Positions 13,966-21,748 of a stretch of DNA of 23,468 nucleotides are shown in pieces. Origin of the DNA: Candidatus Pelearchaeum sp. (lineage in GTDB: Archaea; Thermoproteota; Nitrososphaeria_A; Caldarchaeales; Caldarchaeaceae); contig WAQC01000138.1 in NCBI GenBank assembly GCA_015520425.1, positions 1 to 23,468 of the forward strand, written 5' to 3'. Under the pieces are notes generated by a model. It ran no database searches and was not told where the DNA came from. It saw nothing but the letters and a program-made list of their open reading frames with translations. Made by a program: the position numbers and the translations under genes. The stretch's first letter is position 1, and every line of letters starts with the position of its first letter.

Positions 13966-14717
13966 CTAAATATATCCTCTTCTTCTGGCCTGATTATTTC
14001 GCGCGCAGAGGCTTCGGATTTCTTATATTTGTATCCCCGCACTATGGCTGCTGGTATTCCTTCAGCGGCCTGGCCCATGACAAGCTCTGCCGCGCTGCAT
14101 ATTTCATCCGCTACACAAGTTATCTTTGATACCAGTACACGCCCATATAGGTCTCTCTCACCGCGCCTATCCCAGAGCGGCTCTATACCGCTGCATCCAA
14201 TAGCAACATTTATCGTTCCCTTCCTGAACGGCCGTCCATGAGTGTCGCTCACTATAACTGCTACATCTTTTCCTGTAAGTTCTGCTATTTCGCGTCTTAT
14301 CCTAGCTGCTGAAGCATCTGGGTCTGGTGGTATTGGTGCGAATTGAGAGCCTCCAGAAACGTTAGAAGCATCAACACCTGCGTTAGCGCAGATAAAGCCG
14401 TGATGAGTCTCGCATATGATTACCCCGCGTCTCATCTTAACTATAGCCTTAGAGTTTCTTAAGATTACCTCAACATAGCGCGGGTCTTTACCTGTTAGTG
14501 CAGCTATATGCTTGGCAAAATCCGAGGCCGCGACGCTATCAGCGTCTATCACGCATCCCTCAGCCTTTGCCACCGCTACATGCGCAACCACTATTACGTC
14601 GTCATCAAGTATGGACTCACCCATACGTTCTGCTGCCTCAACTATTAGATAGCCTAGCCTGTCCCCAGGCTTTATAAGGGGCATCCCAGCTAGGCCTATT
14701 ATCCTTACGTTCTGCAT
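13962..14717 (-). CDS. cofE: Coenzyme F420-0:L-glutamate ligase CofE
   Basis: A 251-residue protein from ATG 14717; a TTG at 14720 would add one residue. It matches CofE through GMPLIKPGDRLGYLIVEAAE, DDDVIVVAHVAVAKAEGCV, HGFICANAGVDASNV and the later DTHGRPFRKGTINVAIG. CofE adds gamma-linked glutamates to F420-0 using GTP, the last step in making the deazaflavin cofactor F420. This implies F420-dependent redox enzymes in the organism. The sequence VAHVAVAKAEG differs slightly from the VVAQKVVSKAEG I recall, but key regions remain. It is the first gene of a pair with the nuclease-like gene, joined by a four-base stop/start overlap. Confidence 0.9.
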   Translation of the reverse strand: MQNVRIIGLAGMPLIKPGDRLGYLIVEAAERMGESILDDDVIVVAHVAVAKAEGCVIDADSVAASDFAKHIAALTGKDPRYVEVILRNSKAIVKMRRGVIICETHHGFICANAGVDASNVSGGSQFAPIPPDPDASAARIRREIAELTGKDVAVIVSDTHGRPFRKGTINVAIGCSGIEPLWDRRGERDLYGRVLVSKITCVADEICSAAELVMGQAAEGIPAAIVRGYKYKKSEASAREIIRPEEEDIFR

Positions 14718-14768
14718 CAAGGATAAATATAGTGTGGTTGTTGCCTCTTAACTTAATCCCCGCATCCG

Positions 14769-15071
14769 CTAGATTCCAAATTTATCAAGCTTCTTCTTCG
14801 CCTTGACTCCCATAGACGGGCTTAAGCGGGCGGTCTCAGGATGCTCCGTCTCCTCGGTACGGCGCTTCACAAAAAGCCCACAACGACCATCTTGGAGAAG
14901 CTTCATCTGAGCACATTCGGCGTATGGGCATTTATAGCCTATGCATGGCGCGTTTACCCAGTTGCACCACGGCGGGTTGCGTTTAAAATCCAGCGCCTTC
15001 TTGGCGCATCTAAAGAATCTGCAGAGCGGGTTGCAGATGGGGGTCGGTTCTCGGCTAAGAGTCCAACTCAA
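14769..15071 (-). CDS. Eight-cysteine small protein of unknown function
   Basis: I do not recognise this 100-residue protein. It holds eight cysteines at 13, 17, 22, 36, 43, 48, 53 and 64, in CNPLCRFFRCAKK, PPWCNWVNAPCIGYKCPYAEC and GRCGLF, followed by a lysine-rich tail. The spacing suggests metal or iron-sulfur binding; no known finger or ferredoxin pattern fits exactly. The start is TTG 15071, chosen because a perfect GGAGGT sits at 15084-15079 with seven bases between. An upstream GTG at 15086 lies on the ribosome binding site itself. It lies between cofE and the surface protein gene in the same direction, about 50-60 bases from each. It is probably a real gene because of the strong site and cysteine pattern. 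Confidence 0.6.
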   Translation of the reverse strand: MSWTLSREPTPICNPLCRFFRCAKKALDFKRNPPWCNWVNAPCIGYKCPYAECAQMKLLQDGRCGLFVKRRTEETEHPETARLSPSMGVKAKKKLDKFGI

Positions 15072-15078
15072 AGGAGCT

Positions 15079-15084
15079 ACCTCC
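15079..15084 (-). promoter_or_regulatory. Ribosome binding site deciding the start of the eight-cysteine protein
   Basis: GGAGGT on the minus strand, seven bases before TTG 15071. It is the closest match to the consensus site in the window and overrides the upstream GTG at 15086. Confidence 0.55.
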
Positions 15085-15131
15085 ACACCCTTCCCTTGGC
15101 CCCTCGGATTTACAGCATAGCTGGTGGGATT

Positions 15132-16835
15132 TTAACGTTGCCGCTTGACAAAATTCCAAGCCGCCAGCCCTATGAGCAGGACTAGGATTAAAGCCGATGC
15201 AGCTAGGAAGGGGGTATCAACGGGAATTAGGGAACCGCCGGCCACTAGATAGGGAACCAGCCTGACATCAACATCAGATGCTCCCTCTACGAACAACCTT
15301 TCTCTAACAAGTAAATCCCCGTCCTTAAGCACGTCTATCGTTATATAATCAGGAGTACGCTGCGTTATAGTTATGGGCGAGCCAGCCAGCGTTCCCTCAA
15401 ACACTACTTTATCGCCAGACTTAACCAAGAGCGTGAGGCCACTCACATAGTTATTCAATGCATCAACTACCCTTATCGTTATAGGGAAGTTTATCGTCAT
15501 GACGCGTAGCTCTAACTCGTTATCGCGTATATCTATGCGCTTAGAGAAGACAGCCTTCCCATCATATTCTACTACAACATCATTGGGGCCTGGGAATATT
15601 TTATGGTTTGATTCTCCAGAGCTGTCGGTTAGTGCTTCGCTAACACGCTCCGTGAATGGGTCTATGATTTTTACTTGCGCATCAGCTACTGGTTTTCCTT
15701 GATAGTCGGTTATCTTTAGTGTGAGGCTTAGGAGAGGTATTGTAAAGCTTACGGTGGTCTCCGCCCTGTTAAGCTCTACATCTATGCTTCCCAGACTGAC
15801 CGCACCTCTAAAGAACGTGACCCTATACGTTCCCGCAGGAGTTGTTGAGAGGGGTAGGTCTCTAAACACGGCGGAGCCATCTTCACCCGTTGCAATTCGT
15901 GTGAAGTTCCCCACCAACTCGTTGCCCATAAGTAGCGTTATGTCTGGCAGAGGATTTCCATCACTATCCGAAACATTCACCGTAAGCGTACCCAAGTCTG
16001 CAACTATGCTAAAATCCTCATACTGTGTCAAGCTCCTAGAATCCTCATAAACCGCTATGCGCTTATCAAGGAATCTCATGAAAATCTCAATCTTATACGG
16101 CCCTACCAGTTCTGAGGATATAATCTCACTAGCTTTTAGAAAGCCGTTCTTGGCTGTGAAGGTCTTGTTATATTTCTCCGTGCTGAAGACCACTTCCAAA
16201 TCTCTGACAGGCCTCTTTCCCTCCAGGTTTGTTATTGTGAGGTTCAGGCTTAATATCTGCGCTGTGAGCGTAGCATTCTCGGCTGGCTCGTCTATCTTTA
16301 TGTTTTCACTTGCTACCGTTATATTGCCCAGCAATACTTCCACGTTATAGTTTCCACCTATATCTGGCACAACTGTGAATGGAATGTTCTCAAATATTGC
16401 AGTCCCCTGAGGAGACGTTCTCCTACTCTTAACCAGCAACTCGGAAGGAGCGGTTATCTTCACCAGAAGATTAGGAACCTCCTTCCCCCCTAGGTCAATA
16501 ACCTTCACCAGCAGATTAGCAAGCGGCGCAACTATCTTTACTTCGTTCTGCTCTGGAAAGCTTACAGATGTCTCATTTAGTATTATATCACCCATAACCA
16601 ATCTGACAAGATAATTTCCAGGTTCTATATTCTTGAATATAGCCCAACCCGTGGCGTTAGATACGAATTGTTGGGTAAATTCTCCACGGCTTATTTCTAC
16701 TGTTATTCCATCTTTACCCTTTCCATCTGGGGTTAATACCTGTATGAGTAGGGTGCCCTCTGGCTGGGCGTGAGCTATTGTTAGTACTGTTGTAAGGAGT
16801 AGTGTGATGGTTATAATGGCTGCGATGATTCGCAT
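15132..16835 (-). CDS. Membrane-anchored surface protein with six Ig-like beta-sandwich repeats
   Basis: A 567-residue exported protein. Residues 1-23 form a signal peptide with likely cleavage after AHA. Six tandem domains of about 80-90 residues follow, at roughly 27-105, 106-195, 196-281, 282-368, 369-448 and 449-540. Most open with a T/L-x-V-x-D-x-x-G-K-P pattern (LLIQVLTPDGKG, LLVKVIDLGGKE, LTVNVSDSDGNP, LTLKITDYQGKP) and contain a G-x-A-x-F-x-N/D-x-P strand typical of carboxypeptidase-regulatory/CnaB-like folds. A single hydrophobic segment (about 542-561) ends in FVKRQR, placing the domains outside. Many N-x-S/T sites suggest N-glycosylation. Role could be adhesion, S-layer stalk or structural. 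A GGTGAT site nine bases upstream serves ATG 16835. Confidence 0.75.
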   Translation of the reverse strand: MRIIAAIITITLLLTTVLTIAHAQPEGTLLIQVLTPDGKGKDGITVEISRGEFTQQFVSNATGWAIFKNIEPGNYLVRLVMGDIILNETSVSFPEQNEVKIVAPLANLLVKVIDLGGKEVPNLLVKITAPSELLVKSRRTSPQGTAIFENIPFTVVPDIGGNYNVEVLLGNITVASENIKIDEPAENATLTAQILSLNLTITNLEGKRPVRDLEVVFSTEKYNKTFTAKNGFLKASEIISSELVGPYKIEIFMRFLDKRIAVYEDSRSLTQYEDFSIVADLGTLTVNVSDSDGNPLPDITLLMGNELVGNFTRIATGEDGSAVFRDLPLSTTPAGTYRVTFFRGAVSLGSIDVELNRAETTVSFTIPLLSLTLKITDYQGKPVADAQVKIIDPFTERVSEALTDSSGESNHKIFPGPNDVVVEYDGKAVFSKRIDIRDNELELRVMTINFPITIRVVDALNNYVSGLTLLVKSGDKVVFEGTLAGSPITITQRTPDYITIDVLKDGDLLVRERLFVEGASDVDVRLVPYLVAGGSLIPVDTPFLAASALILVLLIGLAAWNFVKRQR

Positions 16836-16883
16836 AGCTTCTCCATCACCTCTACGGCTGTTGGCGATTCATTTTCTCATCAT

Positions 16884-17321
16884 TTAAGTCTCACTCAGCT
16901 TTTTCTGGTGCTGCATGAGGAATCTATGGGCTTCAGCCAGCGTGTCCTTGGCCGTCCTGAAAGTAAGCCGCCTCATGGCGTTTTCATAGTCCAGCCAGGC
17001 GAAGTCCTTATGCTCGTAAGAGAGCTTCACATCTTTCGTATCTGACTTAGCTAGATAAAAAGCAACCCTTTTCTTCACTAAGTCCCGTTTCTTATGATAC
17101 ATATACTCTATCTCTTTGCGAAATCCCTCTATTATCTGAATATTCTCCAGGCCCGTTTCTTCGCGAACCTCACGTATAGCTGCTTCTATCTCGCTCTCCC
17201 CGAACTCCAGGCCACCTTTTGGAAAGTCCCAGTGGCCAGCGTCGTAGAGGAGAACCAGATACTCGGGCCCCTTCCCAGAATCGTAGAAGACGACAGCGCC
17301 CGCTGACTTCTCGTATATCAC
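16884..17321 (-). CDS. Nudix hydrolase, diadenosine tetraphosphatase-like
   Basis: A 145-residue Nudix protein. The Nudix box runs from G36 to L58 (GGLEFGESEIEAAIREVREE then TGL), matching G-x5-E-x7-R-E-U-x-E-E-x-G-U completely. The preceding SAGAVVF and GHWDFPKGG fit the Ap4A-hydrolase branch, which splits diadenosine tetraphosphate and related dinucleotides and limits their accumulation under stress. A role in mRNA decapping has been seen in relatives elsewhere and is not implied here. The start is GTG 17321, supported by an AGGTG site about ten bases upstream. It is divergent from lipA with a 207-base region between. Confidence 0.85.
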   Translation of the reverse strand: MIYEKSAGAVVFYDSGKGPEYLVLLYDAGHWDFPKGGLEFGESEIEAAIREVREETGLENIQIIEGFRKEIEYMYHKKRDLVKKRVAFYLAKSDTKDVKLSYEHKDFAWLDYENAMRRLTFRTAKDTLAEAHRFLMQHQKKLSET

Positions 17322-17366
17322 ACGCGACGCACCTTTCCTAATTCCAGAAATCCAACGTATGAGAGT

Positions 17367-17378
17367 AGCATATATGCT
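17367..17378. promoter_or_regulatory. Perfect 12-base palindrome in the nudix-lipA divergent region
   Basis: AGCATATATGCT reads the same on both strands. It lies 46 bases upstream of the nudix GTG and about 150 upstream of lipA. It could be an operator for a dimeric regulator or part of the nudix promoter; short AT-rich palindromes also occur by chance. Confidence 0.25.
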
Positions 17379-17494
17379 TAAACATTGTCTTTCTGGGCAT
17401 TGGGATGACGCTTTACTAAACTTTACAGCGTGTCCATGTCTTATCCGCGTATTATCATGTAGTGGATTTTCGCTGTTTGTGAGGGTTGTTAGAG

Positions 17495-17502
17495 TTTAAA
17501 AG
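17495..17502 (+). promoter_or_regulatory. TATA box for the lipA-pdh-lipB cluster
   Basis: TTTAAAAG lies about 31 bases before ATG 17529, predicting a transcript start within a few bases of the start codon. It would drive lipA and possibly the whole downstream cluster. Confidence 0.5.
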
Positions 17503-17528
17503 GCATCTATCCATCGTTTTCCAGGAAA

Positions 17529-18410
17529 ATGCAGACGTTGAAGAAGCCTGTGTGGATTAAAGCTAAGATACCTGCTGGGCCAGAGTATCTTAGACTTAGG
17601 GGTATAGTCAAGCGTTATAGGCTGCATACTGTTTGCGAGGAGGCGTTATGCCCTAATTTGGGCGAGTGCTGGGGCGGTGGCACGGCCACGATAATGTTGA
17701 TGGGCGACATCTGCACACGTGGCTGTAGGTTTTGCGCGGTTAAGACAGGCCATCCTGGAGGAATAATTGAAGACGATGAGCCTGAGCGTGTTGCCCGTGC
17801 AGTCAAGGAGATGGGGATAAGGTTTGTTGTCCTCACATCCGTGTGCCGCGACGACCTTCCAGATGGGGGTGCGTCGCACTTCGCTTCTACCGTCCGCGCA
17901 ATAAAGCGGCAAGACCCCAACATACTTGTTGAGACTCTCATACCCGACTTTAACGGCTCCCGCGAAGCAATAGCGAAGGTGGTGGAAGCCAGGCCAGATG
18001 TGATAGCGCATAATGTGGAGACCGTGCCGCGCCTAACACCGCAAATACGCGATAGAAGAGCCTCATTTGAGCAGTCTCTCACAGTTCTGAAGATAGTTAA
18101 GGAGCTTGACCCAACGATATATACGAAGTCTTCTATAATGTTGGGGCTTGGCGAAACTGATGAGGAGGTTCTTTACACATTAAGACGGCTACGCGAGGCT
18201 GGTGTGGATATCGTTACTCTTGGCCAGTATCTTAGACCTACCCTAAACCACATACCCGTGCATGAATATGTTCATCCCTCCGTGTTTGAGTATTACCGTA
18301 AGGAGGCTGAACGTATGGGGTTCCTCTACGTAGCTTCTGGACCGCTTGTCAGAAGCTCGTACAGGGCTGGGGAGTTCTTCTTGGAGATGTTAATAAGGCA
18401 TGGTAGATAA
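17529..18410 (+). CDS. lipA: Lipoyl synthase LipA
   Basis: LipA, 293 residues. The auxiliary-cluster cysteines C36, C41, C47 lie in VCEEALCPNLGECW. The radical-SAM cysteines C62, C66, C69 lie in ICTRGCRFCAV. The C-terminal RSSYRAGEFF carries the conserved serine that ligates the auxiliary cluster. It inserts two sulfur atoms into the octanoyl group attached to E2 or other lipoyl domains. Length is normal. It heads a same-strand run with the dehydrogenase genes and lipB, giving cofactor and complex in one locus. Confidence 0.95.
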   Translation: MQTLKKPVWIKAKIPAGPEYLRLRGIVKRYRLHTVCEEALCPNLGECWGGGTATIMLMGDICTRGCRFCAVKTGHPGGIIEDDEPERVARAVKEMGIRFVVLTSVCRDDLPDGGASHFASTVRAIKRQDPNILVETLIPDFNGSREAIAKVVEARPDVIAHNVETVPRLTPQIRDRRASFEQSLTVLKIVKELDPTIYTKSSIMLGLGETDEEVLYTLRRLREAGVDIVTLGQYLRPTLNHIPVHEYVHPSVFEYYRKEAERMGFLYVASGPLVRSSYRAGEFFLEMLIRHGR

Positions 18411-18429
18411 ATCCCGTCTATAGGTAGTT

Positions 18430-18437
18430 GTATAAGA
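18430..18437 (+). promoter_or_regulatory. Possible internal TATA box before the E1 alpha gene
   Basis: GTATAAGA (18430-18437) lies in the 41-base gap between lipA and the E1 alpha gene, 15-22 bases before ATG 18452 and 21-28 before ATG 18458. If used, the second ATG would be favoured as a near-leaderless start. Confidence 0.3.
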
Positions 18438-18451
18438 AATTATAAGCATCC

Positions 18452-19540
18452 ATGCAAATGTCTATAATTGAATGCGCGATGGGGGCGTTTCAGATAATCT
18501 CACTAGACGGCTCCGCAGACGAGGAGCACTTGCCTGAGCTCTCCACCTCGCAGATGTTAAAGATGTACCGTGATATGGTTCTTGCCCGTCGTCTTGATAG
18601 CTGGCTTATGCGGCTTCAACGCATGGGTCGCGTAGCAATACATGCTCCGAGCGAGGGGCAGGAAGCCGCTATGGTGGGAAGCGCACATGCGCTAGAGACC
18701 GAGGACTGGGTCTTCCCCTCATACCGCGAAATGCCCGTCTACATAGCTCGTGGTGTCCCGATTTCAGAGCTATTGAACCGCCAGTTCAGTAATGAGGAAG
18801 ACCCTTTACATGGTCATGACATGGCTGTCTATGGCAGTAGGAGGTATCAAATAATTCCTGCTCCCGTTCCAGTGGGCATGCAGATACCTATGGCTGTGGG
18901 CTTTGCTATGGCCGCGAAGTATCGGGGTGAGAAAGCTGTGGCAATAACATACTTTGGTGATGGAGCAACATCCAAGGGCGATTTTCATGAAGCACTTAAC
19001 TTCGCGGGCGTCTTCAAAGCACCTGTAGTTTTCTTCTGCCAGAATAACCAATATGCCATATCATGCCCTTACTCGCGGCAGACAGCGACTAAAACAATAG
19101 CTGAGAAGGCTGTTGCTTATGGTTTTGAGGGCGTGTGGGTTGATGGAAACGATATTCTCGCCTGCTATTCAGCAACTAAACGCGCTATTGAGAAGGCTCG
19201 GCGCGGCGAGGGGCCCACGCTCATAGAGGCTTTCACATACAGGCTTGGGCCTCACACAACGGCAGACGACCCCAGCCGCTATAGGGAACAGGCAGAGGTT
19301 GAGAAATGGCGTGAGAAAGACCCTATAGCAAGGTTTAAGCGCTTCCTAGTACGGCGCGGCCTGTGGAGCGAGGAAGACGATGCAAAGCTCTATGAAGAGA
19401 TTGAAGAAGACATTAAGCGCGAGATTGAACAAGCAGAGCGAAAACAGCCGCTCAGGCCTGATGTTATATTTGCTGACGTCTATGGAAGTGAGCCCTGGCA
19501 CCTGGCTGAGGAGCGTGATGAGCTCTCTAGACTCATTTAG
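18452..19540 (+). CDS. pdhA: 2-oxoacid (pyruvate) dehydrogenase E1 component, alpha subunit
   Basis: An E1 alpha subunit of 362 residues. The thiamine-diphosphate motif is GDGATSKGDFHEALNFAG followed by APVVFFCQNNQYAIS. HTTADDPSRYR marks the conserved loop that in related enzymes is ordered by cofactor. IHAPSEGQEAAMVGSAHAL is a family signature. With E1 beta it decarboxylates the 2-oxoacid and passes the acyl group to lipoyl-E2. The resemblance is to Bacillus-type PDH alpha, but pyruvate versus branched-chain or acetoin preference cannot be proven. ATG codons at 18452, 18458 and 18479 are all possible starts. The E1 beta gene follows after ten bases. Confidence 0.93.
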   Translation: MQMSIIECAMGAFQIISLDGSADEEHLPELSTSQMLKMYRDMVLARRLDSWLMRLQRMGRVAIHAPSEGQEAAMVGSAHALETEDWVFPSYREMPVYIARGVPISELLNRQFSNEEDPLHGHDMAVYGSRRYQIIPAPVPVGMQIPMAVGFAMAAKYRGEKAVAITYFGDGATSKGDFHEALNFAGVFKAPVVFFCQNNQYAISCPYSRQTATKTIAEKAVAYGFEGVWVDGNDILACYSATKRAIEKARRGEGPTLIEAFTYRLGPHTTADDPSRYREQAEVEKWREKDPIARFKRFLVRRGLWSEEDDAKLYEEIEEDIKREIEQAERKQPLRPDVIFADVYGSEPWHLAEERDELSRLI

Positions 19541-19550
19541 GGGGTGAGCG

Positions 19551-20528
19551 GTGTTGGCGGTTATTCCACTTGCCCAGGCGATAAATCAGGCCCTCCGCGA
19601 GGAGATGCGGCGCGACGATAGGGTTATCGTGATGGGCGAGGATGTGGGCCGTAGAGGCGGTGTCTTCCTCTGCACGGAAGGATTGTATGAAGAGTTTGGT
19701 CCAGACAGGGTTATAGACACTCCTCTAGCAGAATCCGCCATAGTGGGGGTAGCGCTCGGAATGGCAATCTACGGCCTTAGGCCTGTTGCCGAGATACAGT
19801 TCGCCGACTTCATCTACGGCGGGTTTGACCAGATAGTTTCAAACATAGCAAAGATACGCTACAGGTCTGGCGGGCAGTTCTCAGCGCCTCTCGTCATAAG
19901 AGCACCCTACGGCGGAGGCGTGAAGGGAGGGCTACACCACTCACAAAGCCCAGAAGCATACTTCATACACACAGCGGGGCTTAAGGTGGTTATACCATCA
20001 ACACCATACGACGCCAAGGGACTGCTCATCTCAGCCATAAGGGATGAAGACCCCGTCATCTTCTTTGAGCCTAAGAGGATTTACCGTAGCGTGAAGGGCG
20101 AGGTTCCTGAAGGTGATTATACAGTCCCCATAGGCGTTTCCCGTCTTGTCCGCGAGGGTAGTGATGTTTCTCTGATAACGTATGGAGCGATGGTGTATGA
20201 GTGTGAGGCTGCCGCCGAGAAGGCAGAGAAAGAAGGAATAAGCGTTGAGGTTCTGGATTTGAGGTCTCTACTTCCTTTTGACGGCGAGGCTATAATCAAG
20301 ACAGTACGCAAGACTGGACGGCCTATTATAGTCCATGAAGCCCCGAAGATATGCGGATTCGGCGCTGAGATAGCGGCGTTCATAGCGGAGCGGGAAATCC
20401 TAAGCCTACAATCTCCAATTATACGCGTAGCAGGCTACGACACCCCATTCCCCCTAGTTCATGAACACTTATACTTACCCAATGAGAGGCGTATATTAGA
20501 TGCCATTAGAAAAGCCATCTCGTTCTAA
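19551..20528 (+). CDS. pdhB: 2-oxoacid (pyruvate) dehydrogenase E1 component, beta subunit
   Basis: An E1 beta subunit of 325 residues. Visible family segments are ALREEMRRDDRVIVMGEDVG, GVFLCTEGLYEEFGPDRVID, TPLAESAIVGVALGMA, EIQFADFIYGGFDQI and APYGGGVKGGLHHSQSPEA. The C-terminal half has the transketolase C-domain (SLITYGAMVYE, VEVLDLRSLLPFD, VHEAP). It forms the heterotetramer active site with E1 alpha. A GGGGTGA site overlaps the end of pdhA; GTG 19551 is three bases after it and TTG 19554 six, so the latter may be the actual start, shifting the protein by one residue. Confidence 0.94.
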   Translation: MLAVIPLAQAINQALREEMRRDDRVIVMGEDVGRRGGVFLCTEGLYEEFGPDRVIDTPLAESAIVGVALGMAIYGLRPVAEIQFADFIYGGFDQIVSNIAKIRYRSGGQFSAPLVIRAPYGGGVKGGLHHSQSPEAYFIHTAGLKVVIPSTPYDAKGLLISAIRDEDPVIFFEPKRIYRSVKGEVPEGDYTVPIGVSRLVREGSDVSLITYGAMVYECEAAAEKAEKEGISVEVLDLRSLLPFDGEAIIKTVRKTGRPIIVHEAPKICGFGAEIAAFIAEREILSLQSPIIRVAGYDTPFPLVHEHLYLPNERRILDAIRKAISF

Positions 20529-20540
20529 GCGGTGAGTTCC

Positions 20541-21710
20541 ATGACTCTACTTAAACTACCTGATATTGGTGAAGGGATTAGCGAGGGCGAGATTATTAGG
20601 TGGCTGGTTAAGGAGGGCGATTTTGTCAAGAAGTATCAGCCCCTCGTTGAGGTTATGACGGTGAAGGTGAATGTGGAGATTCCATCTCCGTATGAGGGGC
20701 AGGTGGTTAAGCTGCTTGCTCGCGAGGGGCAGGTGGTTAAGGTAGGCGAGCCCATAGCCGAGATTCAGACAAGCCAAGAAGAGACCGAAGCCCCACCCAC
20801 GCCGAGACAGCAAGCAACACAAACAGTAAAGCCAACAAAACCACAGGAGCAGCGCATCCTAGCAACACCAGCAGTAAGAAAGCTAGCACGTGAATTAGGA
20901 GTAGACCTATCCACCGTTAAGGGCACGGGGCCTGGTGGGAGGATAACCGAGGAAGATGTACGAAAGGCTGCAAGCGCTCCACCAACGATAACAGCCACCA
21001 AGCCCGAAGCCCTCGTAAGCGAGGAGAGGATACCGCTACGCGGCTTGCGTAGAATGATAGCCGAGAGGCTTGTAAAATCAGTATCCCGCGCAGCCCCAGT
21101 AACAATCTTTGAGTATATAGATGCGACCCAGTTGATTAGGCTTCGCGACGAGGCTAGGCAAATGGCTGAGGAGCGCGGCGTCAAGATAACATACCTGCCA
21201 TTCATCATGAAAGCACTGGTTAAGAGCCTTGGGGAATTCCCCATGCTTAATGCTACGGTTGATGATGAAAAGCAGGAGATAATCGTCTACAAGCATTATA
21301 ATTTTGGCGTCGCTGTTGATACGCCTGAGGGTCTTCTGGTTCCCATAGTCAAGAATGTTGAGAGTAAGGATGTCATAACGCTCGCGGTTGAGATTAGCGA
21401 GTTGGCAGATAGGGCGCGGCGTGGTGCTTTAAAGCTGGAAGACGTTAGCGGCGGCACATTCAGCATAACCAACTATGGCGCAATAGGGGGGCTTAACGGG
21501 ACACCAATAATCAACTACCCAGAGGTAGCCATACTAGGCGTGGGCCGCGTGGAGAAAAGACCAGCAGTAGAGGGAGACCAGCTCATAATAAGACCTGAGA
21601 TAACACTAGCGCTAACTTTTGACCACCGTGTAGTGGATGGCGCTTACGTAAGCCGATTCATGAATAGGCTCAAACGGTATCTTGAGAACCCAGCCTTCAT
21701 GATAATCTAA
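20541..21710 (+). CDS. pdhC: 2-oxoacid dehydrogenase E2 component (dihydrolipoamide acyltransferase)
   Basis: An E2 subunit of 389 residues. It starts at ATG 20541, with GGTGAG at 20531-20536 as its binding site; the GTG at 20532 lies within that site and is rejected. Domain order is lipoyl domain (1-77, LPDIGEGISEGEI, lipoyl Lys42), a Pro/Thr/Gln-rich linker to about 105, the E1/E3-binding domain (LATPAVRKLARELGVDLSTV, GTGPGGRITEEDV), a second linker, and the acyltransferase domain from about 165 to the end, with active-site TFDHRVVDGAYV. The residue before the lipoyl lysine is Val (TVKVN) where Asp is usual. It transfers acyl groups to CoA and forms the core of the complex. Confidence 0.94.
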   Translation: MTLLKLPDIGEGISEGEIIRWLVKEGDFVKKYQPLVEVMTVKVNVEIPSPYEGQVVKLLAREGQVVKVGEPIAEIQTSQEETEAPPTPRQQATQTVKPTKPQEQRILATPAVRKLARELGVDLSTVKGTGPGGRITEEDVRKAASAPPTITATKPEALVSEERIPLRGLRRMIAERLVKSVSRAAPVTIFEYIDATQLIRLRDEARQMAEERGVKITYLPFIMKALVKSLGEFPMLNATVDDEKQEIIVYKHYNFGVAVDTPEGLLVPIVKNVESKDVITLAVEISELADRARRGALKLEDVSGGTFSITNYGAIGGLNGTPIINYPEVAILGVGRVEKRPAVEGDQLIIRPEITLALTFDHRVVDGAYVSRFMNRLKRYLENPAFMII

Positions 21711-21748
21711 AACGCATAACTATAAGCTGGCTATGCTAGTGTTGGTGT

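Noticed and set aside
15499..16350. Plus-strand reading frames within the surface protein gene
   Set aside because: They are antisense shadows; the minus-strand frame has a signal peptide, repeats and a membrane anchor.
17401..17450. Weak inverted repeat CGCT...AGCG in the nudix-lipA gap
   Set aside because: Only four paired bases around a long loop; not above chance.
17615..18082. 155-residue minus-strand reading frame
   Set aside because: It is antisense to lipA and shows shadow-frame composition without motifs.
20532..20540. GTG start adding three residues to E2
   Set aside because: It lies inside the GGTGAG binding site that serves ATG 20541, where the lipoyl domain begins.
20765..21244. 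159-residue minus-strand reading frame
   Set aside because: It is antisense to the E2 gene and its serine/arginine-rich translation is typical of a shadow frame.
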